Made by a program: the position numbers and the translations under genes. A stretch of 64,000 bases of DNA from Pinus tabuliformis. Lineage: Eukaryota; Streptophyta; Pinopsida; Pinales; Pinaceae. The first letter of the stretch is position 1, and each line of letters begins with the position of its first letter. The notes under the pieces were generated by a model. That model did not search any database and was not told the origin of the DNA. It worked only from the letters and a program-made list of their open reading frames with translations. The stretch covers positions 765,948,720-766,012,719 of the forward strand of contig CM062813.1 in assembly GCA_031772625.1 (NCBI GenBank), read 5' to 3'. Of this stretch, positions 14,111 to 26,778 are shown piece after piece.

Positions 14111-14912
14111 GGAACCTGTATGCTCTTGAGGTTCAAGATGCATGCGAAGCCTTGAGCAGCGAGGCAACTGATGGAGACTTGGTGGTTGAGAGGGAGCGTA
14201 TATTACCTCTCAACATGCAAAGCCAGAAGAAGTCTCAGACGATTGTGGAGGAGCCACGATTGGTGCAACAGCTTCAGGATGTTGTGGAGGAGCCACAACA
14301 GGGGAAGCTGAGAGGAGATCAAATAGAGACATCTACTCATGCAGAGACCTCCAGTAGCGGGAAACTTCGAGCCAGGTGGGCTAAGGGATCGCATGCAGCC
14401 ATACCTCCAGGTAGGAGGTGGAGTGATGTGGATTGATTGTCCCAAGGAGGAGGGACAGGATCCTTGAGGTACCCAACCTCTTGGATGAGACCTTGCTACG
14501 AGAGCCCCGATGTGGAGTAGCAAGAACTGACTGATTGGGTAGAGACAGATGTGGATGGAGCAGCAGAGAGAGCGATAGTGCAGGGAATCCCAAGACAGCG
14601 CATAGCTAGCAAGCTGCAACAATGCGAGAGGCACAACTGTTTTGCACAGTGTTAGGTGGCACAGAGAGGTGTGCAATGGTGTGAGATGCATGGAGATGTT
14701 GTAGTAGCGCAGATGTTAGAGAGGGAGAACTTGTCAGTAGCAGGTAGAGCTTCAGCATCAGAGTATGTTCCTAGCCCAACAGAGTGGTCAGTTGGGAGTG
14801 TTTTTTTTCCAAGTGTTGTTGGAGCAAGTGGACCGGGTAGATGTGTTACATGCAGAACATTCCAGAGTTACAGGATCAGGTTCGAGAGAAAGCCTTTCTT
14901 GTTGAGAGGGAG

Positions 14913-15976
14913 TGTTGAAAAATGTGCAACAAGAAATGTTAAATTTAGAATGTGCTAAAAATAGACCTGCTAAAAATAGCATGTCTAAAAATAGTAGTTT
15001 GGCCAGTGAGGTCATTGGCCACATTGGGTGAGAGGTGAAACTGCTAAAAATAGAAAGTTCTAAAAATAGCATTTCTGGGTCCCTTCCTATTTTTAGCAGT
15101 CCCTGGTCTAACTATAGGAAGTAAAAACGAATTTGGTCTTAACAGCAGTTTAAAATATTAATTAATTAATCTCTATGAGTTAATTAATTATGGAAAATTA
15201 AACTTGAAGTCTTTGTGAGATCATGCAATTATTTTCTCCCTTGATTTAGGAATTTATCCCTTGATTAAAGGAGATAAGGTTCAGTTCTATAATGAGAGAA
15301 TCAATTGACTTAGTTTTACTTAGTCAAGTCTAGTTAGATTATTTTAACAAGTTGTTAAAATAATGAAATATAGTTTGTTAATGCTTGCATGCATGTGACA
15401 ACTATTATTTCAGATAACTGAGCATTCCCTCATGGATAACTGATGCATGTCAGTTCAGACAGAGACCCAGTTGAGATCAGATGAGGGACAATGGACTATC
15501 AGATGCTTGGATATTTCTAGTAAGTATTCCTTGCATGGAGAAGGATCTATTTCCAAGAGAAATATGTATTATAGGAGATTGGAGGACTTGTGGCCTATAT
15601 ATTGAGGCCTAGGTAGTCTATGATCTTAATATCTTAATATCTTCATAGTTCATTGAGAACTGAATAGCTTGAGAGCTAATTATTTTTGTGTTGTGAAGAG
15701 GATTTCAACTTGATTGATAATACATGGTTGGGGTTTTATGCTGGTGCTTCCCCCTGGATATATCTTGTGTTATGTGTGATTAATTCTCTAGATCAGTTAT
15801 GCATGTTTCTACTTGATGTTGCTCATGAATTCGATTATGCTTCCACTTAATGTTTTATAGAAGTAGAACAAGTATTATGCTTTAGGACATTGCATATATC
15901 GGTTTGTTCTACAGGTGAAATTTCTACATGGTATCAGAGCTAGCTGATTTGTAGAAAAATTCTACAAAATTCTACA
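14913..15976 (+). repeat. Right LTR of the gag-only copia element
   Basis: This is a near-identical copy of the left LTR (about 1% difference by eye), one base longer. The six CTAAAAATAG sites are all conserved. The target duplication TTGGT follows directly. Confidence 0.93.
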
Positions 15977-15981
15977 TTGGT

Positions 15982-16829
15982 TTTAATGACGCGCCTTGGC
16001 TGAAATAACTCATAGAGTAATGTATAATGACTTTGGTGAGAACAAGCATGTGACCCTGCAGAGAGTCAAGTGCGATGCATGAAGGTTTTACCACATGGAA
16101 GGGAAAATAAGTGAGCCCCTTAAAAGCCTGTAACAGTACACAACTTGATAGGAATACACAAGAATAAATGACATCACAAGATAATGTGCAAAATAGTTCA
16201 CATGTTAATAATGACAAATTAAACAACAAAACACATTCAACAATATTTGTACCAATGCAAACGAAATAGTTCATTAGCATAAGCTTAAGTTAAATAATAT
16301 ACATTGCAAACATAACAAGAATATTCCTATTCTATTCACAACATATGCATGAAAATGTGCCCACTCTGAGCTTTTATTAAGTGAAATTTCCAATCATACA
16401 TACACCATTGACGGACCACTAGCCCCAATAGTGGAATGTGAAGTCAACATCACCTACTCCTCCAAAAAATATACTTCCTCTATGCTATGTAGAAACCAAG
16501 GCTTTCACAAACTCCCAAGCCTCTAATTCTAAGCCTAAGCCTAGCCAAAATCTAGGCTCCCCCAAAAGCCCTTTACATGAGTTATGAGGTTATATATATA
16601 ACAAGAGGGGGTGACTCTTCAACTCCCTTTTATGCATTTTGGACTTCCCTCATGACTCTTTATCTTCCTTACAAAATAACTCATTACATTACATTGTGAC
16701 TCTTCACATTCCAATATTGACACTTGGAATTGTACTTACAAATTACAAAATAATATTGCAATTTACACTCATACCCATATAAGACAAAATTGGGTAGAGT
16801 CAACTAGATAGCCTAACAAGAAAAAACAC
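15982..16829. other. Non-coding flank
   Basis: No gene or element end could be supported in this stretch. A short open frame on the minus strand (15972-16280) starts inside the LTR and is not credible. Confidence 0.5.
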
Positions 16830-18498
16830 TATGATGCTTGAGTTTGGGGAAACTATAGCTCAACAACTCGATGTCTTTCAGTCACATATTGATGCCAAGC
16901 TTTGGTATTGTGCGATGACATCCCCAAACTATGCGATGGTGTCTAGATGGAAGTAGACTCTAGCCTCCATGACATCCAAGTACAGTGATTTGGAACTAGT
17001 TTCAACTTCCTTCTAGAACATTAGCAAAATTTTTCTCACTTGGACAGGGCCACCAATGTAGTTCTGCATATTTTGTCTCTTCACCTCCAAATCTTTCTTA
17101 GTGGAAATCTGTATAAGTTTCTCCAAGTATTATTCTATCTCTTGCCTGACCTAGTTCCTGGGTTTGGATTCAATGAGTGAGCCAACTGATGGCATCATGT
17201 GGGACTTCACCAAGAAATCCAAACCATTATATAAGAGTGCATACAATGCCTAAATGTCACCAATGAATTAGGCAAGTTGTTTATTGTTCTAGATCAACAT
17301 TCGAGATCTTGCTTTCTCTAGCTCTACTTGTTGCTTCATTTTCTTGCCTAATTCAAGCAGTGACCCTTTGTATCACATTGACCATTCATGCATGACAATG
17401 ATTGCATCTTGCAAATTCCTAGGAGTTTTGACAAAATATTTACACTGTTGCTACAAGCCATGCAAGTGGAAAACTACCTTATGCATGGTAACAAGCTCCT
17501 CATAGAGATTTTGCATGGTCTCTCCAAGTTTCAATACTTCACCAAGTATCATTGCCTTCGTTTTCTCCATATGGACTTGTGTGGAAGCTGTGTTCTAAGC
17601 TACTGTACATACCTGTTCAACCTCTTTCTTGGTAGCCTGCAAGTTCTTGCCAATTCCTTATTCTCGACCATTAAAAGCTAAGTATTCAAATTTGTTGCAC
17701 CTGTGAAGGCCAAGTTGGCTATGACAATGACATTGGGATTCTTCCCAGTGTTAGCCACAATCACCCTTTCTCTCATAAAAGCAGGAGATGCGAGGTCATC
17801 CAAAAAATGCTTCTTACACGCTTGTACAATCTTGGTCTAAAGTTCATCGTACGCCAGATTATATGTGTCCATAATTAGATCATCATCAAGAGGAACAACT
17901 TCCCCTTCCTTGCTTGGAGCTGAATCTGATGCTAGAGGTGATGGAGACTGAACAGTGACCTGTTGTGTGCTTGGAATTAGTTTGACATATTGATTTTGTG
18001 CCTCTGGTTCCTCCTCCATGTCTATGATCTCTATCAACTCTTCAACCTATTGAGCAAGATCCTAGTCCTGCGTATGTCTGCTCTCCTCCTCTAATGGTTT
18101 CGAGTTTTGTTCTAGATCTTCAACTTGTTTCCATGCTATTTCTTCTGATATTTCTCTTCGTCTCTCTTCTTCTTCTTGTCTCTACTTCTCTTCTTGTCTT
18201 TCTTCTGCTTTTCTTCCTCCAATCTCCTCTGCTCTTCCCTCTTCCTCCGTTTTGCTATCTGCATCATCTGTTTCCTTTTTTCCTCTACTGCTAAAGATGA
18301 TTTCATAATAGTTGGATCCAATTTCATCTTGTGGCTTTGTTCTCCCCTTGGAATATAAGAAACCTTTCTCTTTTCCTTATCCTACACGGGGTTACTACCT
18401 TATGCTGGCATTGCTTCTAGAGTAGCTTCCTTTTGCGGAGTCACCTGTGAAGTTCCTGTAAAACTGACCGACTCGTAGGACTTGGAGGCATTATACAT
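16830..18498 (-). pseudogene. Uncharacterised reading-frame segment, charged and coiled-coil-like
   Basis: Read on the minus strand, the stretch has protein-like composition in several blocks. There is a lysine/glutamate/arginine-rich block (about 18136-18327), an acidic block with EVVPLDDDLIMDTYNLAYDEL (about 17837-17900), and more hydrophilic helical text down to about 16830. No domain is recognised. The same strand and style continue in segments at 23422-24237, 30862-31129 and 45546-45775, on the far sides of separate insertions. It may be the tail of an unknown host gene or the non-pol protein of a large retroelement. It is broken in several places. Confidence 0.4.
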
Positions 18499-18500
18499 TA

Positions 18501-19094
18501 GGGGAATTTTGAGGTCTAAAATGGACCTCCTAAGGAAGTTATAAAATAATAGTGGAAATAATAAAATAAGATTAGATTACATCATCAAATTCTAGAGGGA
18601 AAAAAGAAAAACTAATTTTTCAACTCGTATTTTCAACTTACCTCCCTATGGGTTTACTCAAATTTTAAGCGGAAACACTCATTGGATGCATAATTTGATT
18701 CCTCATCCAAGGGGTACCCATGTTGCATACTTTCAATGGACCCCACTACCCAAAAAATGAGAAATTGAAAATCATGTTTTCTCATTTTTCATGTAGGAGG
18801 GTCTATCAAAACTATGCAACATGGGTACTCCTTGGATGAGGAATTAAATTTTGCATCCAACGAGTACTCCTGCTCGAAATTTGATTAAAACCATAGGGAT
18901 ATAAGTTGAAAATGCGAGTTGAAAAAGTAGTTTTATTATTTTATTATTTTTTAATCTTTTTACCTTTTTACTCCAAAAATGGTGAATCATCCCCCATGGT
19001 TGACATCATCATCTTGAATCCTATTGGTTCTCATAAAGTTTATTTTGGTTGTACATTTTTCTTAGGAGGCCCATTTTAGACCTCAAAATTCCCC
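18501..19094. mobile_element. Foldback MITE, about 594 bp, TA target site
   Basis: The left end GGGGAATTTTGAGGTCTAAA is matched by the reverse complement at the right end (TTTAGACCTCAAAATTCCCC). Apart from a diverged part in the outer arms, the inverted similarity runs inward to a centre near 18790; for example, CCTCATCCAAGG and ACCCATGTTGCATA recur in opposite orientation on the right arm. The element is flanked by TA on both sides (18499-18500 and 19095-19096), as in the Tc1/mariner superfamily. No transposase is present. The superfamily assignment is tentative because the ends are not canonical Stowaway. Confidence 0.85.
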
Positions 19095-19175
19095 TAATGA
19101 CAATTCTTCCAAGGATCCTCCTCCTACTAGTGAAATGTCTTGTTGAGCCACTGAAAGTGAATTCTTGCATAGTGT

Positions 19176-20313
19176 ACGAAAATTCCTAGATCTAACAATC
19201 TTTGGAATCCTACTGCAACCAATTGAATCTACTTCACCTAGATTGTAAATTACATTACAAACTTATTTCAGATTTCTTCTTGAAATATTGAAGTAAATTG
19301 CTGAAGAAGCCTACACCAAATTATATATTATTCTAAAACATAGAAACTCAACAAGGAAATACAAACACATAGGACTCTGTTATTTTTAGACAAATGTCCC
19401 CAGAAAAACCCAATGTGGGAAAACTAGTGCAACAACTCTGAGGATTTATTATTATTAAGTAGTAGCAAATTCTAAATACATCTCTAAATACCTCACAGTG
19501 TTATTCAGTTACAAATAGAAATATTGGTAGAAAGAATTGTGAGCTTACCTCACATTATCACTAGATATCCTGGCTGATCCAGACCCAGACTGAGTGCCCC
19601 GGGCATTTTTGGCTACCTCTGCAGAGAGTCTGCATCAAGCTTTCTAGGAAATGCGTCAATCTTCTGGTTGGTCGATTTGCTACCCAAGAGATTCGATTTT
19701 TGCCTCTCGATCTCACACTCCGGCTCTTGAATTCTAAAACTCAATTTCGTTTGCAAATTTTAGACTCCTCACTAGCATTTGCGTTGCCTCTGTGTGGCTC
19801 TACGTCAACCCCTCTAGCTCAGCGCTGTCACTACTGGATTAGTCTCTGTTGATGATTCTCCGCTGAGAAAATCACTCTCTCTTAGAAAGCTATCCCTGCC
19901 CCTTCGCTGTAAGAAATCTCCTCAATTGAATTTTCCTCCTAACTTCTCACTTCAAAAAATTGATTTCTTGATCTCTCTTGGTGTATTTTCCAAATGACCC
20001 TCAAACCCTTCTTATATCTTCCTGTTGGACAACCAATGGCCTAGATTAACTCCTAATCAAAGGGTCAAATTGTTTTGACTTGATCACCATCTTTTTCTAG
20101 AAGTTTCACCCACAATTAGATTAATACCCATTAAAATTTTAATTTTCCTAATTTTAGACTTAGGAACCTCATTAAAAATATTGATTATTTTAATATAATT
20201 GTCTCTGGGTGGAATTTCCCAAAACAGTTTCTTGGTTCTTTGGAATGCATGTGCCCAAGCCTCCCTGCAAAATTTGAGACCTAGAGCACATCCCACGCTA
20301 CCCCAAATCAACA
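19176..20313 (-). repeat. Left (3') LTR of the minus-strand copia element
   Basis: This is a direct repeat of 22256-23416, sharing for example AAAATTCCTAGATCTAACAA near one end and CTACCCCAAATCAACA at the other. The TG end at its left margin has decayed. Confidence 0.85.
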
Positions 20314-21035
20314 ATCCCTCTTAGCGAGGAATGTGCTCTATCAATATATTGTTGCTTCATACTGCTATGACTCTGAAGCAACATTCTCTGCATTGCTGAT
20401 GTATGACATGTTGTCCACGAACTACTACGCTGCTACTGCAATTGTACTGCTGCCTTTGACACTGCCACTACCAATGCTACATATGTACTACAACTCCCTC
20501 TCAAATGTTCATCTGCTATGCTGCTAACACTACCACTGCTAACAGTGCATCCGTATTACAAATCAGTTGTTGAGAGAAGCAACTGAAAAACATCCAAAAT
20601 TACTAAACTAACTGTGTTCAATATGATACTACATGAAATGTTGGAACTAACTGCTGCTAGTCTATGCACTGAACCTCTGAATCTATTGTGTTGTTGATGA
20701 CCTCTACTTTGTGCCACTAGCACTACTGCCAACTCTACTCTATGCTGCTTAGAGTATGACGCTCCTAGCCACTGTAACTGTCTCCCTAACAATCCTCGAC
20801 ACCATCCAAAACTAGTCCATCCTGCTACTACTAATCTGGGCTTTCGTAGTAAGGTATTGATCCAAGAGGTGGACTCCTCAAGGATCTTTCCCTTCTGTAG
20901 CTCTATCGAACTACAGTTCTAAATCAGTCCACCTCCCTCCTGGAGGTATCTTAGCTGTCATGGCGAACTCCTCCTCTTTTTCGATCTTCGCGGCTACAAC
21001 CTTAGGATTGTGCTTCTCATCGTTTTCCTTTTTCT

Positions 21036-21713
21036 TCAAAGGACACTGGATGCATAGTGGCCCATATCGCAACATCTGAAACACTTCCCCTTAGAGATGT
21101 ATTTCTTTTGTCTCCATTGCCCCTTCCGTCCCTTTGATGCAAGGGATGCATTCTCCTCCTCCTCCTTGGGCTTCAATCCACTGTTGCTGCCGCTATCGTC
21201 AAGTTTGACCTTGACCAGATCTCTCCTCAGCTCCTCTTGTTTTAGAGTTGGCCACATCTCATCCAAATTAGGCAATGCTCCTCTTCCTAGGATACTCTGG
21301 ACAAAGACTTGCCACTCATCCGAGACAAAATTTAGGGCCAGTCTCACTACCTTTGAATCCTAAGGTGTATGCCCCGCAACTGACAACTCATCACGGGTCT
21401 CCTTCAGCTTTGTGAGGAATGGATCCAAACGTTCTCCCTTCTACATCAGAGTAGATCTCAACTTCTGCTCTAATTACATCTTTTGCTACTCGGAAGATCC
21501 CTGATACAACGTGGTCAAGGCATCCCACATCTCCTTAGCAGTTTCTCTGCTAGAAATGTGACACACCACGTGATCCTTGACCCCATCTAGAATCATACTC
21601 TTGGCCTTTGCCATCTCAGATTTGTACTTCTTCAGAAGATCTGTATCCATAGGTTCAACTACCACAGTATCGACGTACGTCCTAAGGGCATGCTCATCTA
21701 GAAGGAAATACAT
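21036..21713 (-). pseudogene. Copia gag remnant (UBN2 type plus zinc knuckle)
   Basis: Minus-strand text includes MILDGVKDHVVCHISS and EMWDALTTLYQ (the UBN2 part of copia gag), then EEENASLASKGRKGQ and the CCHC-type knuckle CFRCCDMGHYA. These identify a copia nucleocapsid protein. It is broken and belongs to the fossil element above. Confidence 0.85.
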
Positions 21714-22255
21714 TCTAGCCTTCTAGATGATGTAGTTGGAAGCTATGTCCAACATGTCCTGATCCCTCAAGCCACTAGTTTTTATATCCTCCGAAAACTG
21801 TCGAACAACTCCCTCTTTCTCCCTACTACGTAGCTTCTAGGCTAGCTTACGCACTCCTTGATGGAGTTGGTAAATCTGCTTCTCCTCTACTGCTCAACAA
21901 ATGAGAAATACTAATTTCCTTGGGAAGAAATCAATGAGGAAGTATCCCCTTACTATGTTATCTGCTTCCGTTTTTTGATGACTTTTCTGCCCAACACTCA
22001 GCCTGTAGAAAAATGCGTCACTCTAGCTCTGCGCCGAGGATTTTCTTGGTTCCCTTTGACTTGGAAAATTCGCAATCCGAAAATCTTACCTCTCTTTCAA
22101 CTTACTCAGAGAGACACAACCTTGAAAATATAGTCCTCTTGCATAGAACTGCACAATCCCTCAAGGGATTTGAACTGTTGCTTGTTGCAGCAAGTTGGCC
22201 CTTTCTTCAATGCTATATCTTCTCTTCCTATTTCACATCAGCAACTCTGATACCA

Positions 22256-23416
22256 TGTGAAAATTCCTAGATCTAACAATCTCTGAATCCTACTGCAACC
22301 AACTGACTCTACTTCACCTAGATCGTAAACTATATTACAAACTTATTTCAGATTTCTTCTTGAAATATTGAAGTAAATTACTGAAGCAACCTACACCAAA
22401 TTAAATATGATTTTGAAACATAGAAATTGAGCAAGGAAATAAAAACACATAGGACACCATTATTTTTAGACAAATGTCCCTGGAAAAACCCAATGCAGGA
22501 AAACCAGTGCAACAACTCTGAGGGTTTATTATTATTAAGCAGTAGAAAATTCTAAATACATCTTTGAATACCTCACAGGGCTATTTAGTTACAGAGAGAA
22601 ATATTGGCAGAAAGAATTGTGAGTTTATCTCACACTATCATTGGATATCCTGGCTAATCCAGCCTTAGACTAAGTGCCCCCACTTTTCTGGCTTCCTCTG
22701 CGTAGTGTCTGCGTCATCCCAACGTCAAGCTCTATGGGAACTGCATCAATCTTCTAGATGGTCAATTTACTACCCAAGAGATTCAATTTCTGCCTCTCGG
22801 TCTCACACCCTGACTCCCAACTTCTGAAACTCAAATTCCTCTGCAAATTTCAACCTTCTCACTAGATAATGTGTTGCCTCTGCATGGCTCTACGTTAGCC
22901 CCTTTGGCTCAGTGTTGTCACTGTTGGATTACTCTCTTCTTCTCTCTACTGATGATTTGTTAGTTGAGAAAATCACTCTCTCCGGAAGCTATCCCTGCCC
23001 CTCTGCTGCAAGAAATCTCCTCAATCGAATTTTCCTCCTGAGAACTTATCACTTCTGAAAATTGATTTTTTGATCTCTCTTGGTGTATTTTCCAAATGAC
23101 CCTCAAGCCCCTTCTTATATCTTCCCATTGGACAACCAATGGCTTAGATTAACTCCTAATCAAAGGCTCAGATCGTTTTGACCTGATCTCCATCTTTTTC
23201 TATAAGTTTCACCCACAATTAGATTAATACCCATTAATATTTTAATTTTACTAAGTTTAGACTTAGGAACCTCATTAAAAATATTAATTATTTTAACATA
23301 ATTGTCTCTGGGTGGAATTTCTTAAAACAGATTTTGGGTTTTTTAGAATGCATGTGCCCAAGCCTCCCTACAAAATTTGAGTCCTAGAGCACATCCAATG
23401 CTACCCCAAATCAACA
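22256..23416 (-). repeat. Right (5') LTR of the minus-strand copia element
   Basis: On the minus strand it starts TGTTGATTTGGGG and ends AATTTTCACA, immediately followed by the primer-binding site TGGTATCAGAG. Confidence 0.88.
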
Positions 23417-23421
23417 TAGTT

Positions 23422-24237
23422 GTCTTTGCAAATACCACGACGATCGTACGGATTAAAGTCCCGAGTATCGAATCCAAACTTCTCTATCACTTTTCCTTTG
23501 GTATCCACAACTTTCAGGTTATTGATCTCATACAATCCAATTTTCATAGGAAGAGTTTCCCAAGGTTCTTTCTTCTTCCTATGCAAAGCTACTAACAACC
23601 TTGTGGAGAGATGATATGCAACTTCTTTCATGACAAGCCAGTCAATGGCATACCTTGGAAAAATATGCGGCAAATTCTGACTTCCAAACACTCTAATGAA
23701 GGTGCCATCTGGTGAGGCAAACCAATATGCTATCTTCGATAATACTTCCATTTCCCCACATGACATGCAAGGTGGTTCTTCCTCAAAGATGTATAGCGGA
23801 ATGAGGAAGTGGTCAGTTAGCTTCTCCATTACTCCTTGATGGCTGCAATCCGAGAGCAGTTTGCAATGAATGTGAACGACATGGTCTCGAGGTGTCCAAG
23901 TCCAGTTCATGCCAAGGAATGCATTATGTGCACATATTGCATCTAGTAGAAATGCAAACATGTAAAATCTCGCTTTGCCACCCTTGGGAGGATTCTAGGA
24001 ATTCACTACATGAATAATTAACTATCAAGCCAACAAGTTTGACTAGTTGAACGGCTTCCCCTCGTTCATAGCCCAATTCAATAAGATTTCCCACCCTTCA
24101 AGAAAGGTCTCCATGCTCTATTGACCGTATATTCAACAAGTTAGGATAATCAATAATTGATAGGCCCTCCTGAGAGATTTTGTCTTATATGTGTTGGTGG
24201 GTGTCTGTAGAAACTTTGATGGCTCTTTCACCCAACT
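23422..24237 (-). pseudogene. Uncharacterised reading-frame segment between two insertions
   Basis: A minus-strand open stretch (best part 23422-23961) gives a well-formed protein text with motifs such as MNWTWTPRDHVVHIHC, PPCMSCGEMEVLSKIAYWFA and GSQNLPHIFPRYAIDWLVMK. I recognise no domain. It is bounded on one side by the target duplication of the copia element and on the other by that of the chromovirus at 24243, so it is a surviving strip of the DNA into which both inserted. It could be a host gene or part of an older, undetected retroelement. It is broken. Confidence 0.5.
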
Positions 24238-24242
24238 TTTAA

Positions 24243-24574
24243 TGTTATGAAACCAACTCACAAAAAGATAAAAAAGATAGATCAACGCCTTAGAATTTAG
24301 CCTCTTCGAGGGGGCAACCTCCTTTACATTACACAAATGAACAATTCTTGGACGATACAAATGACAAGACCTCCTTTCTATGTATAGGAGTCTAAGGGGT
24401 CATAATAAATCAGAGCCAGCATAACAATAATAATGCAGGGGCATAATAATAACAATAGTGGGCTTCTATGGGGCACAATAATAACAATATGGGGACTACA
24501 TGGGCACAACAATATAATAAGGGGGTTGTACTAATAACAATAAGGGGTTACACTAGTAGTCTAGGGACCTAACA
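24243..24574 (-). repeat. Left (3') LTR of the mosaic chromovirus
   Basis: It pairs with 30548-30856, differing at about 19 positions and by one 23-bp length difference. The ends TGTTATGAAACC and GACCTAACA are inverted TG...CA. Confidence 0.9.
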
Positions 24575-25320
24575 TGCCCCTCTCCTTCAAAAAGTGTTGT
24601 CCTCAATGCTTGAGTAGTTCTTGATGCTCCTGTATAAAATTCTTGTCCTCCCATGTGGAATCTTCAGCGGGTAAGTCCTTCCACTTGAAGAGATACTCTA
24701 AAATTGATCGATTCCGTATTGTCGGGTTCTTGTTTATGGGACTGCTCCAGGTTCCAATATTATTTTTCCTTCCTCGTCAAGTTCTAACAATATTGTTTGA
24801 ACTGGGATCTTCTGTAACTTTTGAATGAGTGGCCATACTTCTTCATCCTTCTTCCATTCATCCCTTCCTTCATTTATCCAATCTAGTTGGATAATAGAAA
24901 TAGCACAAAACAATGCTTCCACATCCTCATCCTTTCTTGAGAGTGCATCTGCAACAACATTTGTCTTCCCTTTCTTGTAGATGATTTCAAAGTCATAACC
25001 CAACATATTTGTGACCCAACTTTTTTGTTCTTCTAAAGGTAATCTTTGTTCTAAAAAGTATTTAAGACTATCATGATCCATTTTTACCTTGAAGTGTCTT
25101 CCCATTAGGTAGGGTCGACATTTCTTAAGTGCATGTCGTATTGCCAACGTTTCCTTCTCATAAATAGCTTTCTTGAGATGTAGCCGTAAAAATACCCAAT
25201 TTCCTACATCAAAACTTCTTTCACTGCGATGTTGATCTGCTTCTTGTTTCATTCGATTCTGCACCAAAGTGGCATTATCCTTTAAAAGTTGGAGAACTTG
25301 TTGTTGATGCTCGATGTGAT

Positions 25321-25686
25321 CTTTCACTGCTTCAATATTTTTCTTCTTGATATGTCCTTCTATCTTGAGAGTTTGGGGAGTGGTAATTCTTCCAATGCAT
25401 TACAAGATATAGTCGGATTCATTTCTTGATGCTCGATGTAATCTTTCACTTCTTGAACATTTTTCTTCTTGATATGTCCTTCTATCCTGGTAGTTTGAGG
25501 AGTGGTACTTCTAGCCAATGAATTACAAGATATGGTCGGATTCATTTCTTATTTCTCGATGTGATCTTTCACTTCTTGAACCTTTTTCTTCTTGATATGT
25601 CCTTCTATCTTGAGAGTTTAAGGAGTCGTAATTCCTTCCATTTCAATACAAGATATGGTTGAATTCATTTGTTCTTTCTCTAGGAT
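25321..25686 (-). repeat. Three tandem copies of a 122-bp unit inside the chromovirus
   Basis: Units start at 25321, 25443 and 25565, each containing TTCTTCTTGATATGTCCTTC. On the minus strand the unit carries the protease-upstream text NPTISCNAL seen once in the sister element at about 37144. The copies have diverged from each other, so the amplification is not recent. Confidence 0.85.
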
Positions 25687-26778
25687 TGGTTCTGTTAGCC
25701 TCCTATTGCAATAGGTTTCATATTTCATGATTGACTGTTTTAAATTCCAAATATGTCATCTTTTTCATGCTACAAATGTTCCATATTTCCAAGAAAACTC
25801 AGAAAAATTTAAAAAATGTAAATAGGGTATGCCCTAAAAGAATAATCAAAGGGAAAAAAGAATGAAATGGCCAAAAAATAAATAAATGAAATGAACCCTA
25901 AACAAGAGGCCAGGAAAGTGTGCAAGCTCAAAGGCCACTACTATATTCCATTTTTGATGAATTGTTCCATTTTTGAAGAGTTTTTCAGTTAAGGGAAGGC
26001 CAAACAGCTTAATCTTGGCTTCCCTAGGTTTAAATTGCTTGTTTTTGAAGATAGAGAATGAATGTCTGTCCAAACTGATTAATCTTGGCAGATTTGTAGA
26101 TAGGTAGAGAAGCAAGGGCGCTCAACAGTTTAATCTGAGCCCCGGAAGGCATAAGAATCGACTTAGATAGGAGGATAGCCAAAAGAAAAGATGAAAAGCT
26201 GGGTTTGCTAGTTCAAGTGCACCCAAACCAAAAAGAAGAGAAAATGCTAGGTAAGTAGGTTGGGTAGGTAGTTTTGAGGTGGCAGAATGATGATTTGTGA
26301 TCCATTTCAAGTTTTCAAGTGTTAAATCTATTTAGATCACAAGTATAAGGCAAAATCCATTTGGAGCAGCTCAAGCGAGGCATGTCTAACTTCCCCTAAA
26401 GATGTTAAGATCCGCTTGACATCTCTAAAAAATTCATCATGTTTCATAACATTTGCCTAAGTAAAGATCTGCTTTACTTAGGAGTGCTTGTATTTCTTCT
26501 ATAATTCATATTTCCCCTTTGAAGCCTAAGATTTATATCCTTAGTGCTTTTCTGATCAAAATTCATATTAACTTCTAACTTATTATGTAAATCCCTATCT
26601 GTTTCCCCTTCCCCTACTAAAATATGTTATAAATCCCCTTTATATACATATCCCCTCCCTTTGGTTGAAAAATAACCATAAATATCCCTTGGGAATTACT
26701 AAGTTTACTTGAAACTTAGTAAGAACCCTCATCTTGCCTCTCAAACCATCTTCCAATGCATTAGGACTCATTCCTATG

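Larger units (their letters stand above)
12341..15976 (+). mobile_element. Small non-autonomous Ty1/copia-type element, gag remnant only
   Basis: Two long direct repeats with TG...CA ends flank about 1.5 kb of internal DNA, and the whole is bracketed by the 5-bp duplication TTGGT (12336-12340 and 15977-15981). A primer-binding site TGGTATCGGAGC follows the left LTR and a purine tract GAGAGGGAG precedes the right one. The interior carries a decayed gag of the copia type (about 13760-14110, ending in a zinc-knuckle-like CFHCHEIG) and no protease, integrase or reverse transcriptase, so it would need help in trans. It is broken, with several breaks in gag. The LTRs differ at only about a dozen of 1060 positions by eye, making it the youngest dated insertion here. 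Confidence 0.93.
19176..23416 (-). mobile_element. Ty1/copia element, gag only, minus strand, broken
   Basis: Two direct repeats of about 1.14-1.16 kb flank 1.94 kb of interior. The primer-binding site TGGTATCAGAGTTGC (minus strand) sits against the inner edge of the right repeat at 22241-22255, and a purine tract lies inside the left repeat, so the element reads right to left. The only coding remnant is copia gag. Flanking pentamers TAGTG (19171-19175) and TAGTT (23417-23421) are a target duplication with one mismatch. LTR divergence by eye is several percent, older than the 12.3-kb element. It is broken, with a few breaks in gag, and pol is absent. Confidence 0.88.

Noticed and set aside
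12291-15072. Two near-identical minus-strand frames (12291-12500 and 14788-15072) as paralogous genes
   Set aside because: They are the same LTR read backwards in its two copies.
18136-18327. Lys/Glu-rich frame as a stand-alone nuclear protein gene
   Set aside because: Too short, low complexity, and continuous in style with the larger unidentified frame around it.
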